A stretch of 64,000 bases of DNA from VAZQ01 sp045811525. GTDB lineage: Bacteria > Pseudomonadota > Alphaproteobacteria > Rhizobiales > Xanthobacteraceae. This document shows, piece by piece, positions 35,384 to 44,546 of this stretch (positions are counted from its first letter, which is position 1; each line of letters opens with the position of its first letter). The translations under genes and the position numbers were made by a program. A model generated the notes under the pieces. It was not told the DNA's origin, ran no database searches, and saw only the letters and a list, made by a program, of their open reading frames with translations. The stretch covers positions 1 to 64,000 of the forward strand of contig JBJMTV010000021.1 in the NCBI GenBank assembly GCA_045811525.1. Reading direction: 5' to 3'.

Positions 35384-37681
35384 AGCCCTATCGTGCTGCG
35401 CGAGGATTGCGCGCAGCCGCTGTGGCGTCACCGGTAGGCGGGTGATGGCCCCCGGCACGCCGATCGCATCATCGATGGCCGAGGCAATGGCGGCGCCGAC
35501 CGGATTGATGCCACCCTCACCTGCGCCTTTCAGGCCTAAGGGATTCAGCGGCGACGGCGCGTCCTCGGTGACGATCACGTCGCAGCTCGGGATCTCACGC
35601 GCGGTGGGCATCAGATAATCGGCGAAGTTGACGGACAGCGGCTGGCCGCGCTCATCGTAAAGAAATTCTTCCATGAGCGCGCCACCAACGCCTTGCGCGA
35701 ACCCGCCCGTGAGCTGGCCCTCGACCAGCATCGGATTGACGGCTCGCCCAACATCGTAGGCCATCACATAGCGCTCGATGGCAACCTCACCGGTCTCGCG
35801 ATCGACCCTCACCACTGCAATGTGGACGCCGTACGGATAATTCATGTGGTCGGTGTAGAACCACCCTTCCGCGATCAAGCCGGGCGCGCGTGTGCCGCGC
35901 AGCTTTGAAGTCGGCTCGAGCGCCTTCGCAACCTCGCCGAGCGAGACCGAGGGTCCCGAGGCAGCGCCCTTGCGCGTCACCCGGCCCTCTATGAGCTCGA
36001 GCATCTGCGTCGGCTGCTGTAGCAGCTCGGCTGCAATCTCGAGCGCCTTGCTGCGCACGTCGGTTGCGGCAAGCCGGGTGGCCTCGCCCGTCATCACGGT
36101 TGCCCGCGAGGCGAAGGCACCCATGCCGAAGGCAATCCGATCGGTCTGGCCATGCACCACACGCACGCGACGATAGTCCACACCAAGCGTCTCGGCGCAG
36201 ATCTGCGCAACCACGGTCTCAATGCCCTGCCCCAGGGAGGCCGCGCCGGTGACCACCTCGACCAGGCCTGAACCATCGACCGAGACGCGCACGCCATCGA
36301 ACGGGCCCAGTCCGCTCTTCTCGACGAAAAACCCGAGCCCGGCACCGACGCATTCGCCGCCGGCGCGACGCCGCGAGAGCGTGAGCGTCAGCTCGTTCCA
36401 CTCGATGCGGGCGAGAGCAGTGTCGAGCAGGCGCACATAGTCGCCGGAATCAAGCACGATGTCAGTGCCGAGCGTCGCCAGCGGGCGTGCATGCGGCATG
36501 GCGCTTTTCTCGATCAGGTTGCGCCGGCGCACCTCCACCCGGTCGATACCGACGCGGGCGGCGATCGCATCCAGCAGGCGCTCGCGAACGAATGTGCTCT
36601 CGTAGCGCCCCGGTGCGCGGTAGGTGCCGCCCGGAGTCTTGTTGGTCAGGCGCAGGTGGCCGAGCGCCCGGTACGCTGGCACCTGATACGGACCCGGCAG
36701 CATGGCCGCGGCCAGATCCGGCACGGTGGCCGCATGCGTGCGCACATAGGCGCCCTGGTCGTGGAAGAATTCATTGTCGATCGCGAGGAGACGACCTTCC
36801 GCATCGACGGCGGCGCGCACCTTATGGCGCTGCTCGCGCGAGTGGTTCGCAGCAATCAAGTGCTCGCGGCGGTCCTCGATCCATTTCACGGGGCGGCGAA
36901 GTCGCAGTGCAGCGAGGCAGACGAGGACGTCCTCCGGATAAAGCTCGCCGCGGATGCCAAAGCCGCCGCCGACATGACCCTCATAGAGATGCACCGTCGA
37001 GGGATCGCGACCGAGCATGCGTGCAATGTTGTCGCGGTTCCAATGCAGCACCTTGGCGGCGCCATGCAGCTCCAGCACGTCCCGAGCCGAATCGTAGCGC
37101 GCAATCGCACCGCGCGTCTCGAGCGGCACTCCGGAATGCCGTCCAATGGCAAGATCCAGCTCGACCACGGCATGGGCATTGCGGAACGCATCCGCCACGT
37201 CGCCATAGGACTTTTCAATCACCGCCGGCTCGGTCGAGCGGCCCGCCTCGAACTCGCCGAGAGCAGCGCTCGCATCAAGAACGACGGGGAGCTCCTCGAT
37301 TTCCAGAGCCACCAGATCGGCTGCATCTTCTGCCGTGTAGGGCTCCGTGGCGAGCACGACGGCGACGGGGTCCCCGACATAGCGCACTCGCTCCCGCGCC
37401 AGAATAGTCTGGCGATACGGTACCAATCCTTCGATCCTGGTCAGCCGGAAGTCGATGGGCGGAATATCGGCGACGTCGGCAAAGGTCCATACCGCCACCA
37501 CGCCGGACATGGCCTGCGCCAAAGACGTATCGATGCGCATAATGCGCCCGTGCGCGTGCGCCGAGCGTGCGACGCGCATGTGCAGCATGTTTGGAAAAGC
37601 GACGTCAGCGGCGAAGCGGCCTGCGCCCGTCACAAGCGGGCGATCTTCCAGACGAGGCAGCGAGCGTCCGATGAGGCTCAT
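35375..37681 (-). CDS. CoxL-type molybdopterin-binding large subunit, second of a tandem pair
   Basis: 768 residues. Landmarks: IGRSLPRLEDRPLVTGAGRF (start), HVGGGFGIRGELYPED, TYRAPGRYESTFVRERLLD and, near the end, NPLGLKGAGEGG (about 715-726) with the catalytic Glu. The CO-dehydrogenase Cys loop is absent. Its ATG overlaps the stop of the upstream CoxL gene by four bases, so the two are translated together. It is nearer in motif content to the lone CoxL at 22.9 kb than to its neighbour. Hydroxylates an unknown, probably aromatic or heterocyclic, compound using the FAD and Fe-S subunits of this operon. Confidence 0.9.
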   Translation of the reverse strand: MSLIGRSLPRLEDRPLVTGAGRFAADVAFPNMLHMRVARSAHAHGRIMRIDTSLAQAMSGVVAVWTFADVADIPPIDFRLTRIEGLVPYRQTILARERVRYVGDPVAVVLATEPYTAEDAADLVALEIEELPVVLDASAALGEFEAGRSTEPAVIEKSYGDVADAFRNAHAVVELDLAIGRHSGVPLETRGAIARYDSARDVLELHGAAKVLHWNRDNIARMLGRDPSTVHLYEGHVGGGFGIRGELYPEDVLVCLAALRLRRPVKWIEDRREHLIAANHSREQRHKVRAAVDAEGRLLAIDNEFFHDQGAYVRTHAATVPDLAAAMLPGPYQVPAYRALGHLRLTNKTPGGTYRAPGRYESTFVRERLLDAIAARVGIDRVEVRRRNLIEKSAMPHARPLATLGTDIVLDSGDYVRLLDTALARIEWNELTLTLSRRRAGGECVGAGLGFFVEKSGLGPFDGVRVSVDGSGLVEVVTGAASLGQGIETVVAQICAETLGVDYRRVRVVHGQTDRIAFGMGAFASRATVMTGEATRLAATDVRSKALEIAAELLQQPTQMLELIEGRVTRKGAASGPSVSLGEVAKALEPTSKLRGTRAPGLIAEGWFYTDHMNYPYGVHIAVVRVDRETGEVAIERYVMAYDVGRAVNPMLVEGQLTGGFAQGVGGALMEEFLYDERGQPLSVNFADYLMPTAREIPSCDVIVTEDAPSPLNPLGLKGAGEGGINPVGAAIASAIDDAIGVPGAITRLPVTPQRLRAILAQHDRASH

Positions 37682-40017
37682 GCCTGCGCCTTGCAGCCAG
37701 CCCGGCGCAGCGCAGCGCGAATGCGCTGTGGCGTTGCCGGGAATTCGTCGATGGACACGTCAAGTGGCGACAGCGCGTCATTGATCGCATTGATGACGGC
37801 CGCCGGCGCACCGATGGCCCCGCCTTCGCCCAGCCCCTTTGCCCTGGTCAGCGAAGCGTCGCTACACGTCTCGCGATGATGGATTTCGATGGGCGGGATC
37901 TCGCGTGCGGTCGGCGGCAGATAGTCCGCAAGTGTTGCCGTAAGGATATTGCCGGTGTCGTCGTAGATGATTTCCTCCAGCAAGGCGTTGGCAATGCCTT
38001 GCGCCACGCCACCATGAATCTGCCCATCAACGATGAGCGGATTGATCAAACGACCGGCGTCCTCGGCGACGATGAATTTCTCAATGGTGACATGCCCCGT
38101 CTCGATGTCGACCTCGACAAGAGCGGCATGGCAAGCATTCGAGAACGTGCCGGCCGGATCGTAGGTCGCGCTCTCGGCGATCCCTGGACTGATCTCGCCT
38201 TTGAAGAGGTGCACCTGGTGATAGGCTGCGCGGGCCAGCGTGGCAAAGGGGACCGCACGGTCCGTCCCTGCCACGCGCGCAGCATCGCCTTCGAGCACGA
38301 TGTCCTCAGCGGAAGCTTCCAGCAATATGCCCGCCATGATTGCGATCTTGCTGCGGACCTTGCGGGCGGCAAGCAGGGTCGCGCCGCCCGCGATTACCAG
38401 AGAGCGACTGGCAAAAGTACCCCAGCCATAGGGCGTCCGATCGGTGTCGCCGTGTACCACCTTGATGCGATCGGGAGACGAGCCAAGCTCGTCGGCGAGG
38501 ATCTGAGCGAGCGTCGTGCGTAGCCCCTGACCGTGCGGCGAGGCACCGATACGCGCCTCGATGAAGCCCGATGGGTCCATACTGACCTCGACGGTTTCCC
38601 ACCCCGGCGTGACCTCCATCCCGCGCGCCGCGAACGCCGGGGTGCCATAACCAGTGCGCTCGGAAAAGGTTGCAAAGCCGATCCCGAGGTGACGGCCCTG
38701 GGCCCGCGCGGCGAGCTGTCGGATGCGGAAGGCGGGGACATCCAGCGCCTCCACTGCAGCGTCCATGGTCTCCACATAGCTGGCCTCGTCGAACACCAGT
38801 CCCATGGCCGATGAGTAGGGAAACTCCTTCACAAGGTTGCGGCGGCGGAGCTCGATTGGGTCAATGCGCAATTGCGCCGCTGCCTTGTCCATGAGCCGCT
38901 CCAAGGCGAATGTGACCACCGGGCGTGACACACCGCGATAAGGCGCCATGGGACATGTGTGGGTCGCGACAGCGCGGGCTCGACAGGCATAGTGGCGCAC
39001 GTCGTAGGGACCCGTCATCTCCGCCATCGCCATCAATGGCTCGACGCCGCATGTCGTGGGATAGCAGGAATAAGCACCCACATTGGCAATGACATCGGCC
39101 GAGAGCGCGTGCAGACGCCCGTCGCCGTCGAATGCACCCTCGAGCGCAATCTGCTGGTCGCGGCTGTGAAAGCAGGCGACGAGATTCTCGCGCCGGTCCT
39201 CGACCCAGGCGATGGACGTCTTGAGCTTGCGTGCGAGCCAGGTCCCCACGACGTATTCGGGCGGGAGCGACATCTTCTGTCCAAACCCGCCGCCAACGTC
39301 CGGCGCAATCACCCGCAGATCGGATTCCGGCATGCCGATCAACTCGCTGATGATGGTGCGCATGGCGTGCGGCATCTGGGTCGCGCAAGTGAGCGTGATG
39401 CGCCGACTGGCGGCATCCCAGGCGGCGTGCGCCGCGCGTGGCTCCAGCGGCAGCGCGTTCTGTCGGTGCGAGCGAATGTCGATCTTGACGCGCTCTTGCG
39501 CAGTCGCCCAGAGCTCGTCGAAGCCAGGCGTCTGCACCCGACCCTCGACCAGCACATTCCCGCTCGCCTCGCCATGAACAGCCGGCGCCCGCGGCGCGAG
39601 CGCGGCTGTGGCCTCGACCACTGCCGACAGCGGCTCGATTTCCACCTCGAGACTGTCAGCTACATCCTCGGCTTGCTCGCGGGACGTCGCGACGACGGCC
39701 GCGATCGGCTCGCCGACAAAGCGTACGACGTCGCGGGCCAGCACCGGCTGTGCAATGGGCACATAGTTAAATTTGTGCAACATGGGCCTGATCGGCTTCA
39801 CGTCGACAAGATCGGCTGCCGTGATCACCATCGCCCCAGCCGGAGTGGGGATCCGGGCAATGCGGCCGGATGCAACCGCGCTGCGTACGAAGCGCACCCA
39901 GTAGGCCGCCGGCAGATCGCTGGTGAAGCGTCCCTCCCCCACCACCAGGGCCGGATCCTCAAGTCTCCGGATCGAGCGCCCAACCCATCCGCCGCCTGTG
40001 ACCGGAGCAGCGCTCAT
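37678..40017 (-). CDS. CoxL-type molybdopterin-binding large subunit, first of a tandem pair
   Basis: 779 residues. Landmarks: VGRSIRRLEDPALVVGEGRF, APDVGGGFGQKMSLPPEYVV, MAPYRGVSRPVVTFALERLMD and RAKGLGEGGAIGAP (catalytic Glu about 729). GGFGQK and PYRGVSRP differ from the GGFGIRGE and YRAPGR forms of its partner, so the two are distinct paralogues and not a recent duplication. Fourteen bases after the amidohydrolase stop. Either each copy forms its own enzyme with the shared CoxM and CoxS, or both combine in one complex. Confidence 0.9.
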   Translation of the reverse strand: MSAAPVTGGGWVGRSIRRLEDPALVVGEGRFTSDLPAAYWVRFVRSAVASGRIARIPTPAGAMVITAADLVDVKPIRPMLHKFNYVPIAQPVLARDVVRFVGEPIAAVVATSREQAEDVADSLEVEIEPLSAVVEATAALAPRAPAVHGEASGNVLVEGRVQTPGFDELWATAQERVKIDIRSHRQNALPLEPRAAHAAWDAASRRITLTCATQMPHAMRTIISELIGMPESDLRVIAPDVGGGFGQKMSLPPEYVVGTWLARKLKTSIAWVEDRRENLVACFHSRDQQIALEGAFDGDGRLHALSADVIANVGAYSCYPTTCGVEPLMAMAEMTGPYDVRHYACRARAVATHTCPMAPYRGVSRPVVTFALERLMDKAAAQLRIDPIELRRRNLVKEFPYSSAMGLVFDEASYVETMDAAVEALDVPAFRIRQLAARAQGRHLGIGFATFSERTGYGTPAFAARGMEVTPGWETVEVSMDPSGFIEARIGASPHGQGLRTTLAQILADELGSSPDRIKVVHGDTDRTPYGWGTFASRSLVIAGGATLLAARKVRSKIAIMAGILLEASAEDIVLEGDAARVAGTDRAVPFATLARAAYHQVHLFKGEISPGIAESATYDPAGTFSNACHAALVEVDIETGHVTIEKFIVAEDAGRLINPLIVDGQIHGGVAQGIANALLEEIIYDDTGNILTATLADYLPPTAREIPPIEIHHRETCSDASLTRAKGLGEGGAIGAPAAVINAINDALSPLDVSIDEFPATPQRIRAALRRAGCKAQA

Positions 40018-40031
40018 GCCCGTTCGCCAGG

Positions 40032-41033
40032 TCAGCGCAGGCGCGCAAACAGGCGCCGCGGATTAGTATCGGCGATCGCCTCGGATTGGGCGCTCGTCAG
40101 CCCCGCCGAGCGCAGCAGTGCCAATGGCTCCATGTCGGCGGGGGGGAACGAATAGTCCGTGCCCAGCAGAACATTATCCAGGCCCGCCACATCTATCAGA
40201 AACCGCAGCGCCTTCGGCGCGTGCACGATGCTGTCATACGCCATTCGCGCCGCGTAGGTGGACGGCGCATTCTGCGCCACGTCGCCCTGCGCCGCGCGAT
40301 CCATACGCTGATGCATAATGTCGAAACGGCCGGCGAGGTAGGGATAAGCTCCCCCGCCATGCGACAATAGCAGTCGGAGCCGGGGGAAGCGGTCAAGCAC
40401 ACCTGACATGACCAGGGAGCCGACGCCGAGGGTGGTGTCGAAGGTGTATTGCGCGACCTGCGCCAGTGCGAACTTGGCAGCACGCGGCGCCGGCCCAACC
40501 AGTACAGGATGGATCAGCACTGGGACGCCAAGCGCCTGAGCGCGTTCCCAAAATGGATCAAGCTCGAGCTCGCCGAGGTTGATGTTCTCGACATTGGAGG
40601 AGACGATTGCCCCGCAGGCGCCGAGCGCGATGGCACGATCGAGCTCGTCGGCCGCGTCCTGGGCACGTGTCAGCGGCACCGAGCCGATCCAGCTGAACCG
40701 CGCGGTATTGTCGGCACACCACTCTGCGAGCGTGTCGTTGAGCATGCGATGCCAGGCGGCACACGCATCCGGCGCAAGGCCGTAGCCAAAGATGTCAGGC
40801 CAAGTGCCCACGATCTGATGATCGATGCGCTGCTCGTCGAGCCACGCCTCTCGCTGCGGTACCGGCTCAATCAGCCGCGGAAACAACGGTCGCGTCTTGA
40901 ACCCATAGGTGAACTGAAGGGCCGGCGGCGAGCCTGCCGCCCCAATAAGCGAGACGCCGATCTCCTTGCCATGCGCCTCGATCGCGGCATTGAGCTGCGG
41001 GGGAACGTAGTGGGCGTGGGTGTCGACGGGCAT
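40032..41033 (-). CDS. Amidohydrolase-2 family protein (ACMSD/decarboxylase-like)
   Basis: 333 residues from the ATG at 41033, five bases after the CoxS stop; the longer open frame overlaps CoxS and is not used. Starts MPVDTHAHYVPP with the metal motif HxH at residues 6 and 8. Other landmarks: VPVLIHPV (metal His), LLLSHGGGAYPYLAGR and LLGTDYSFP (metal/catalytic Asp), as in aminocarboxymuconate-semialdehyde decarboxylase and gamma-resorcylate decarboxylase. It lies inside the Mo-hydroxylase operon, so it probably processes the hydroxylated product by decarboxylation or hydrolysis. Confidence 0.9.
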   Translation of the reverse strand: MPVDTHAHYVPPQLNAAIEAHGKEIGVSLIGAAGSPPALQFTYGFKTRPLFPRLIEPVPQREAWLDEQRIDHQIVGTWPDIFGYGLAPDACAAWHRMLNDTLAEWCADNTARFSWIGSVPLTRAQDAADELDRAIALGACGAIVSSNVENINLGELELDPFWERAQALGVPVLIHPVLVGPAPRAAKFALAQVAQYTFDTTLGVGSLVMSGVLDRFPRLRLLLSHGGGAYPYLAGRFDIMHQRMDRAAQGDVAQNAPSTYAARMAYDSIVHAPKALRFLIDVAGLDNVLLGTDYSFPPADMEPLALLRSAGLTSAQSEAIADTNPRRLFARLR

Positions 41034-41038
41034 ATCGA

Positions 41039-41524
41039 TCAGCGTGTGCCGGCGCGCAGGTCGGCCGCGGCGCTGCGCACGGCCTTGATGATGTTCTGGT
41101 AGCCGGTGCAGCGGCAAAGGTTCGACGAGAGAAGCTCCAGAATCTCCTCGTCGGTGATGCCGGGATTGGTCTCTAGCGCATTGACCGACAGCATCAGGAA
41201 GCCTGGCGTGCAGAAGCCGCATTGCAAGGCGTGATGGGCGATGAATGCAGATTGGAGCGGGTGCAGCTTGTCGCCCTCAGCGAGCCCCTCGACGGTGCGA
41301 ATGGGCTTGCCCTGCGCCTGCACCGCGAACATCAGGCACGAACGCACCGCCTCATTATCGAGAATGACAGTGCAGGCGCCACAGACGCCATGCTCGCAGC
41401 CGATATGCGTGCCGGTCTGCCCGCAATCATCGCGGATCGCGTCGACGAGCGTCCTGCGCGGCTCGACGCGAATCGGGTAGTCACACCCGTTGATGGTGAG
41501 CGTGAGCTCGACTTTTTCCGTCAT
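41039..41524 (-). CDS. CoxS-type small subunit with two [2Fe-2S] clusters
   Basis: 161 residues, the usual length. Plant-type cluster motif GCEHGVCGACTVIL (about 44-57) plus a later Cys, and the family's second cluster CGFCTPGF with LCRCTGYQNI (about 101-144). It relays electrons from the Mo site to FAD. Second gene of the coxM-coxS-amidohydrolase-coxL-coxL operon. An ordinary family member. Confidence 0.95.
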   Translation of the reverse strand: MTEKVELTLTINGCDYPIRVEPRRTLVDAIRDDCGQTGTHIGCEHGVCGACTVILDNEAVRSCLMFAVQAQGKPIRTVEGLAEGDKLHPLQSAFIAHHALQCGFCTPGFLMLSVNALETNPGITDEEILELLSSNLCRCTGYQNIIKAVRSAAADLRAGTR

Positions 41525-41569
41525 GAGTTGCTGCCTACTCGCAATCTCGACCGATGCCGGCGCACAAGT

Positions 41570-42433
41570 CTACGAACCTGCCGCACGTTCAAGGGCGCGG
41601 CGCACGACTGTGCCGACGAGATCCCGCCGATAATCGGCGCCGGTGGTCGCATCCTCCATCGGGTCCACGGATGCGGAGGCGCGCTCAGCTGCAGCCTTGA
41701 AGCTCGCAATTTCGGGGGGCTGCCCAGAAAGCGCCTGCTCGGCTGCCGTGAGACGGCGGGGCTTAGGCTCCGCGCCGCCGACGGCGACCCGAGGATCAGC
41801 CATGCTGCCGCCGCTGAGGCGGTAAGTCGTAACGGCCATGGCGATCGCAAAGTCCCCTGCCCGCCGGCTGAACTCATAGAACCCGACGCGCGTCCCATCC
41901 GGCAGGAGCGGCAGACGCACCTCGGTCAACAATTCGTCCTCGGCCAGAGTGGTCGTCATGATCCCCGCGAAAAAGTCATCAGCAGCGACAACCCGCGTGC
42001 CGCGCGTGCTGCGCGCGACCATCTCGGCCCCGAGCGTAGCCGCCACGGCGCACCATTCGGACGCTGGATCCGCATGCGCGATGCTGCCGCAGAACGTACC
42101 GCGGGTGCGGATCGGATGATGAGCGATATGGCGCACCACCAAGCTCAAGAGCTGACCAAGGGGCCCCGGTTCGACGAGCCGTTGAAACGACGCATGTCGC
42201 ACACAGGCACCGATACAGAGCTTCCCGTCTTCCACTTCCAGCCTTCGCAGCGCATCCACACCGTTGATATCGACGAGATGCGCGGGGCGGGCGAGGCGGA
42301 ACGCCATCATCGGCACGAGACTCTGACCGCCGGCCAGCACGCGCCCATCGCCGGGACCGACCTCGGCGAGGATGGCAAGTGCTTGGTCTATTGTCTTGGG
42401 GGCGTGATACTGGAATTTGGCGGGCTTCATCAC
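41570..42433 (-). CDS. CoxM-type FAD-binding subunit of a molybdenum hydroxylase
   Basis: 287 residues. FAD pyrophosphate-binding motif VLAGGQSLVPMM (about 33-44), a second FAD motif TRGTFCGSIAHADPASEW (about 109-126), and a C-terminal CO-dehydrogenase flavoprotein domain. First gene of the operon; 45 bases separate it from CoxS. There is only one CoxM/CoxS pair in the window for three CoxL subunits. Confidence 0.94.
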   Translation of the reverse strand: MMKPAKFQYHAPKTIDQALAILAEVGPGDGRVLAGGQSLVPMMAFRLARPAHLVDINGVDALRRLEVEDGKLCIGACVRHASFQRLVEPGPLGQLLSLVVRHIAHHPIRTRGTFCGSIAHADPASEWCAVAATLGAEMVARSTRGTRVVAADDFFAGIMTTTLAEDELLTEVRLPLLPDGTRVGFYEFSRRAGDFAIAMAVTTYRLSGGSMADPRVAVGGAEPKPRRLTAAEQALSGQPPEIASFKAAAERASASVDPMEDATTGADYRRDLVGTVVRRALERAAGS

Positions 42434-42604
42434 CCGCGATTATTCAGTAGAGCCTCTAGTCTTGGCAAGGCCGCTTGGCGATGTTTGCACGCGCTGTGCC
42501 CTCCAGGCGAGAGGCAAGGAATGGGCTTGCCCCGAGCTAACAAACAGAGCCGTTTGACAAGCAGAATGGATGCGACAAGACCTGAGGCAAGCGAGGGGCG
42601 GCGG

Positions 42605-42967
42605 CTAACTTTCTGGTGCGATGATAACGCAGTAGAGCTCGTCAGGCTGCCCTTTGAAATTGTAAGGGGCACACACGTGATAACCGCCGTCGGGCGCCGA
42701 CTCCTTGAGGATCTTGGTCTGCGGCACCGATACCCAGGCGCCATTCACCTTGATCTCGTAATGGCCCTCGACGGTGCGGCCGGATGTGGGGCGGCAATCG
42801 GTCATGTTGCAACACGAGCCTTTGGCATCCGGACGCTGCAGCGTCATGTAGAAGCTTTGATGCCACTTTTCATGGTCGTGCCCCAGATGACCTTCCTGAG
42901 CACGCGTCACGGCAGGGACGACGGTCAGCGCGAAGGTGGGAAGCAGTAGAAGTGAAGCGAGTCGCAT
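42605..42967 (-). CDS. Conserved periplasmic Cys/His-containing protein of unknown function
   Basis: 120 residues; ATG after GGGAGA. Signal peptide cleaved near TRAQE. The mature 95 residues start with a His-rich stretch (HLGHDHEKWH) and have five Cys, three of them in SCCNMTDC, others in YHVCAP and LYCVI. This suggests disulfides or metal binding. No enzymatic motif. An EcfG-like promoter on this strand ends 62 bases upstream (43029-43053), giving a plausible untranslated leader of about 55 bases, so it is probably stress-induced. Confidence 0.75.
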   Translation of the reverse strand: MRLASLLLLPTFALTVVPAVTRAQEGHLGHDHEKWHQSFYMTLQRPDAKGSCCNMTDCRPTSGRTVEGHYEIKVNGAWVSVPQTKILKESAPDGGYHVCAPYNFKGQPDELYCVIIAPES

Positions 42968-43025
42968 GCACGAGTCTCCCGGACCAAAGAGCCCCGTGCT
43001 CGCTCTTTTGTGCCTCCGCCGTTCA

Positions 43026-43054
43026 CGGAACGCGGACCTTTCTTCTTCGTTCCG
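43026..43054. promoter_or_regulatory. Symmetrical EcfG-type promoter, probably bidirectional
   Basis: Plus strand: GGAAC at 43027-43031, 16 bases, CGTT at 43048-43051. Because the sequence is CGGAACG-N15-CGTTCCG, the minus strand shows the same: GGAAC at 43053-43049, 16 bases, CGTT at 43032-43029. Both fit the known consensus of alphaproteobacterial general-stress sigma factor EcfG. It would serve the leftward periplasmic protein (start 42967) and the rightward BrkB gene (start 43241, a longer leader of about 180 bases). Confidence 0.7.
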
Positions 43055-43240
43055 GTGCGGTCAGAACGTGCTGGCATGCAGGCGCGCAGACCCTGTCATT
43101 TCGGCTTCATGTGTTTGCCAGGTGTCATAGTGGCCAAGCAGGCGAGCGTAATTCGTATCGCACAAGCTGCGTGAGCTTTCCGGTTTCGAACGGATTGCAG
43201 GCTGGACTCGTTGTTAGTGGCTGAAAGGACCGGCTCGCAG

Positions 43241-44377
43241 ATGTCACCGCACCCTTCGCATTCCCCGTTGGAGAAGCTACTGACCTGGTTTGCTGCCTCG
43301 GTGATGGTGACTGCAGGAGTTGTCTTTGCGCTCACGGTCGTCGAGGAACGCCCGGGGCGGCCGTCCCACGTCCCTCCACACCCGAGTCCTTCGCAGGAGC
43401 CACTTGCCATCCAACACGCGCGAGCCGCTGAGCAAGGCCGCGGTCGCGGCGCTCACAAACCTCAGCAGATCCCTTGGCGTGGATGGAAGGACATACTGCT
43501 GCGGACCTATCAGGAGATCCAAAACGATCGCCTGCTCGCGCTCGCCGCCGGCGTTGTGTTCTATTCGCTGGTCGCGTTGGTCCCGGCCATCGCCGCGGGC
43601 GTGTCGTGCTACGCACTGTTCGCCGATGCGGCGAGCATCGCGAAGCATTTGTCGATTGCGGCGGACGTCGTTCCGGCCGGCGCTCTCGAGCTATTGAGCA
43701 CGGAAATTACCCGCATCGCCGCCAAGAGCGACGGCAAGCTGACCTTCGGCTTTGTTTTCGGCTTGGCCGTCGCTCTGTGGAGCGCAAACGCGGGGATGAA
43801 GGCGATCTTCGACGCGCTCAACATCATCTATGACGAGGAGGAGAAACGCGGCCTCATCCGGCTCAACCTGGTCTCACTGTTTTTCACCGCTTGCGCCATT
43901 GCCGCGGCGGGCGTTGCCGTGGGGCTCGTGGTGGTGTTCCCGCTTCTCTCCGCAGCGCTCGGCTTCACCAGTCTCGACTACCCGTTCGTCGGCCTGCTGC
44001 GCTGGCCCGTGATGTTCGTCGCCACGATCCTGGCGTTATCGGTGCTTTATCGGTACGGACCCAGTCGCCGTCAGGCGAAGTGGCGCTGGATGAGCGTCGG
44101 CAGCGTCGTCGCAGCAGTGGCATGGCTCGCGGTGTCTTCTCTGTTCTCCTGGTATCTCGCAAATTTTGCCAATTATAACGCCACCTACGGCGCGCTCGGC
44201 GCCGTGGTGGGCCTGATGATGTGGATGTGGCTCTCGACCATCGTGGTGCTCGTAGGGGCCGAGCTCAATTCGGAGATTGAGCACCAGACGGCGCAGGACT
44301 CGACCATAGGGCAGCCAAAGCCGCTGGGCGTTCGCGGGGCTGTCATGGCCGATACCGTCGGCCCGGCGGTGACCTGA
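43241..44377 (+). CDS. YihY/BrkB family inner-membrane protein
   Basis: 378 residues from the ATG at 43241, preceded by GAAAGGA; a TTG at 43211 is a weaker choice. One N-terminal hydrophobic segment, a Pro/Arg-rich loop, then the YihY core: WKDILLRTYQEIQNDRLLALAAGVVFYSLVALVPAI (cited as RLLALAAGVVFYSL), AVALWSANAGMKAIFDALNIIYDE, and later membrane segments ending MMWMWLSTIVVLVGAELNSEIE. About six core membrane helices are expected. Function of the family is not established (not RNase BN). The extra N-terminal membrane segment is unusual compared with the short members. Probably EcfG-controlled. Confidence 0.88.
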   Translation: MSPHPSHSPLEKLLTWFAASVMVTAGVVFALTVVEERPGRPSHVPPHPSPSQEPLAIQHARAAEQGRGRGAHKPQQIPWRGWKDILLRTYQEIQNDRLLALAAGVVFYSLVALVPAIAAGVSCYALFADAASIAKHLSIAADVVPAGALELLSTEITRIAAKSDGKLTFGFVFGLAVALWSANAGMKAIFDALNIIYDEEEKRGLIRLNLVSLFFTACAIAAAGVAVGLVVVFPLLSAALGFTSLDYPFVGLLRWPVMFVATILALSVLYRYGPSRRQAKWRWMSVGSVVAAVAWLAVSSLFSWYLANFANYNATYGALGAVVGLMMWMWLSTIVVLVGAELNSEIEHQTAQDSTIGQPKPLGVRGAVMADTVGPAVT

Positions 44378-44384
44378 GAACGGG

Positions 44385-44546
44385 TCAGAACACGGCGAGA
44401 TATCTCAGCAACGAGATGATCGCGATGATAATGACGATGACCCGCGCAATCTGCTTCGCGCGACCATCGATTGGCAGCAGGTTGATGAGATAAAGCACCA
44501 GGATGATCACCAGAAAGGTGATCAGGATTGAGATGATCGTGCCCAC
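44385..44546 (-). CDS. Small two-helix membrane protein, Thivi_2564-like, 53 residues
   Basis: Starts with GTG at 44546, preceded by GGAGGG. The peptide begins MGTIISILITFLVIILVLYL, then NLLPIDGRAKQIARV, then a second hydrophobic helix ending LLRYLAVF. The pattern of two helices around a P-[IM]-D-G-[RK] turn matches the short Thivi_2564 family as I remember it. It converges on the BrkB gene with seven bases between stops. Too short to be found by length alone, but the hydrophobic pattern and ribosome site support it. No clear promoter motif. Confidence 0.7.
   Translation of the reverse strand: MGTIISILITFLVIILVLYLINLLPIDGRAKQIARVIVIIIAIISLLRYLAVF

Noticed and set aside
36491..37879. A 462-codon open frame on the plus strand opposite the CoxL gene
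   Set aside because: Antisense to conserved molybdopterin-subunit motifs; codon pattern of a shadow frame. The same holds for 23778-24971 and 38959-40155.
41222..42949. A 575-codon open frame on the plus strand across coxS, coxM and the periplasmic-protein gene
   Set aside because: It spans three well supported genes on the other strand and has no domain-like sequence.
43241..44377. Ribonuclease BN
   Set aside because: Older annotations use this name for YihY-family proteins, but the sequence is a membrane protein without nuclease motifs.
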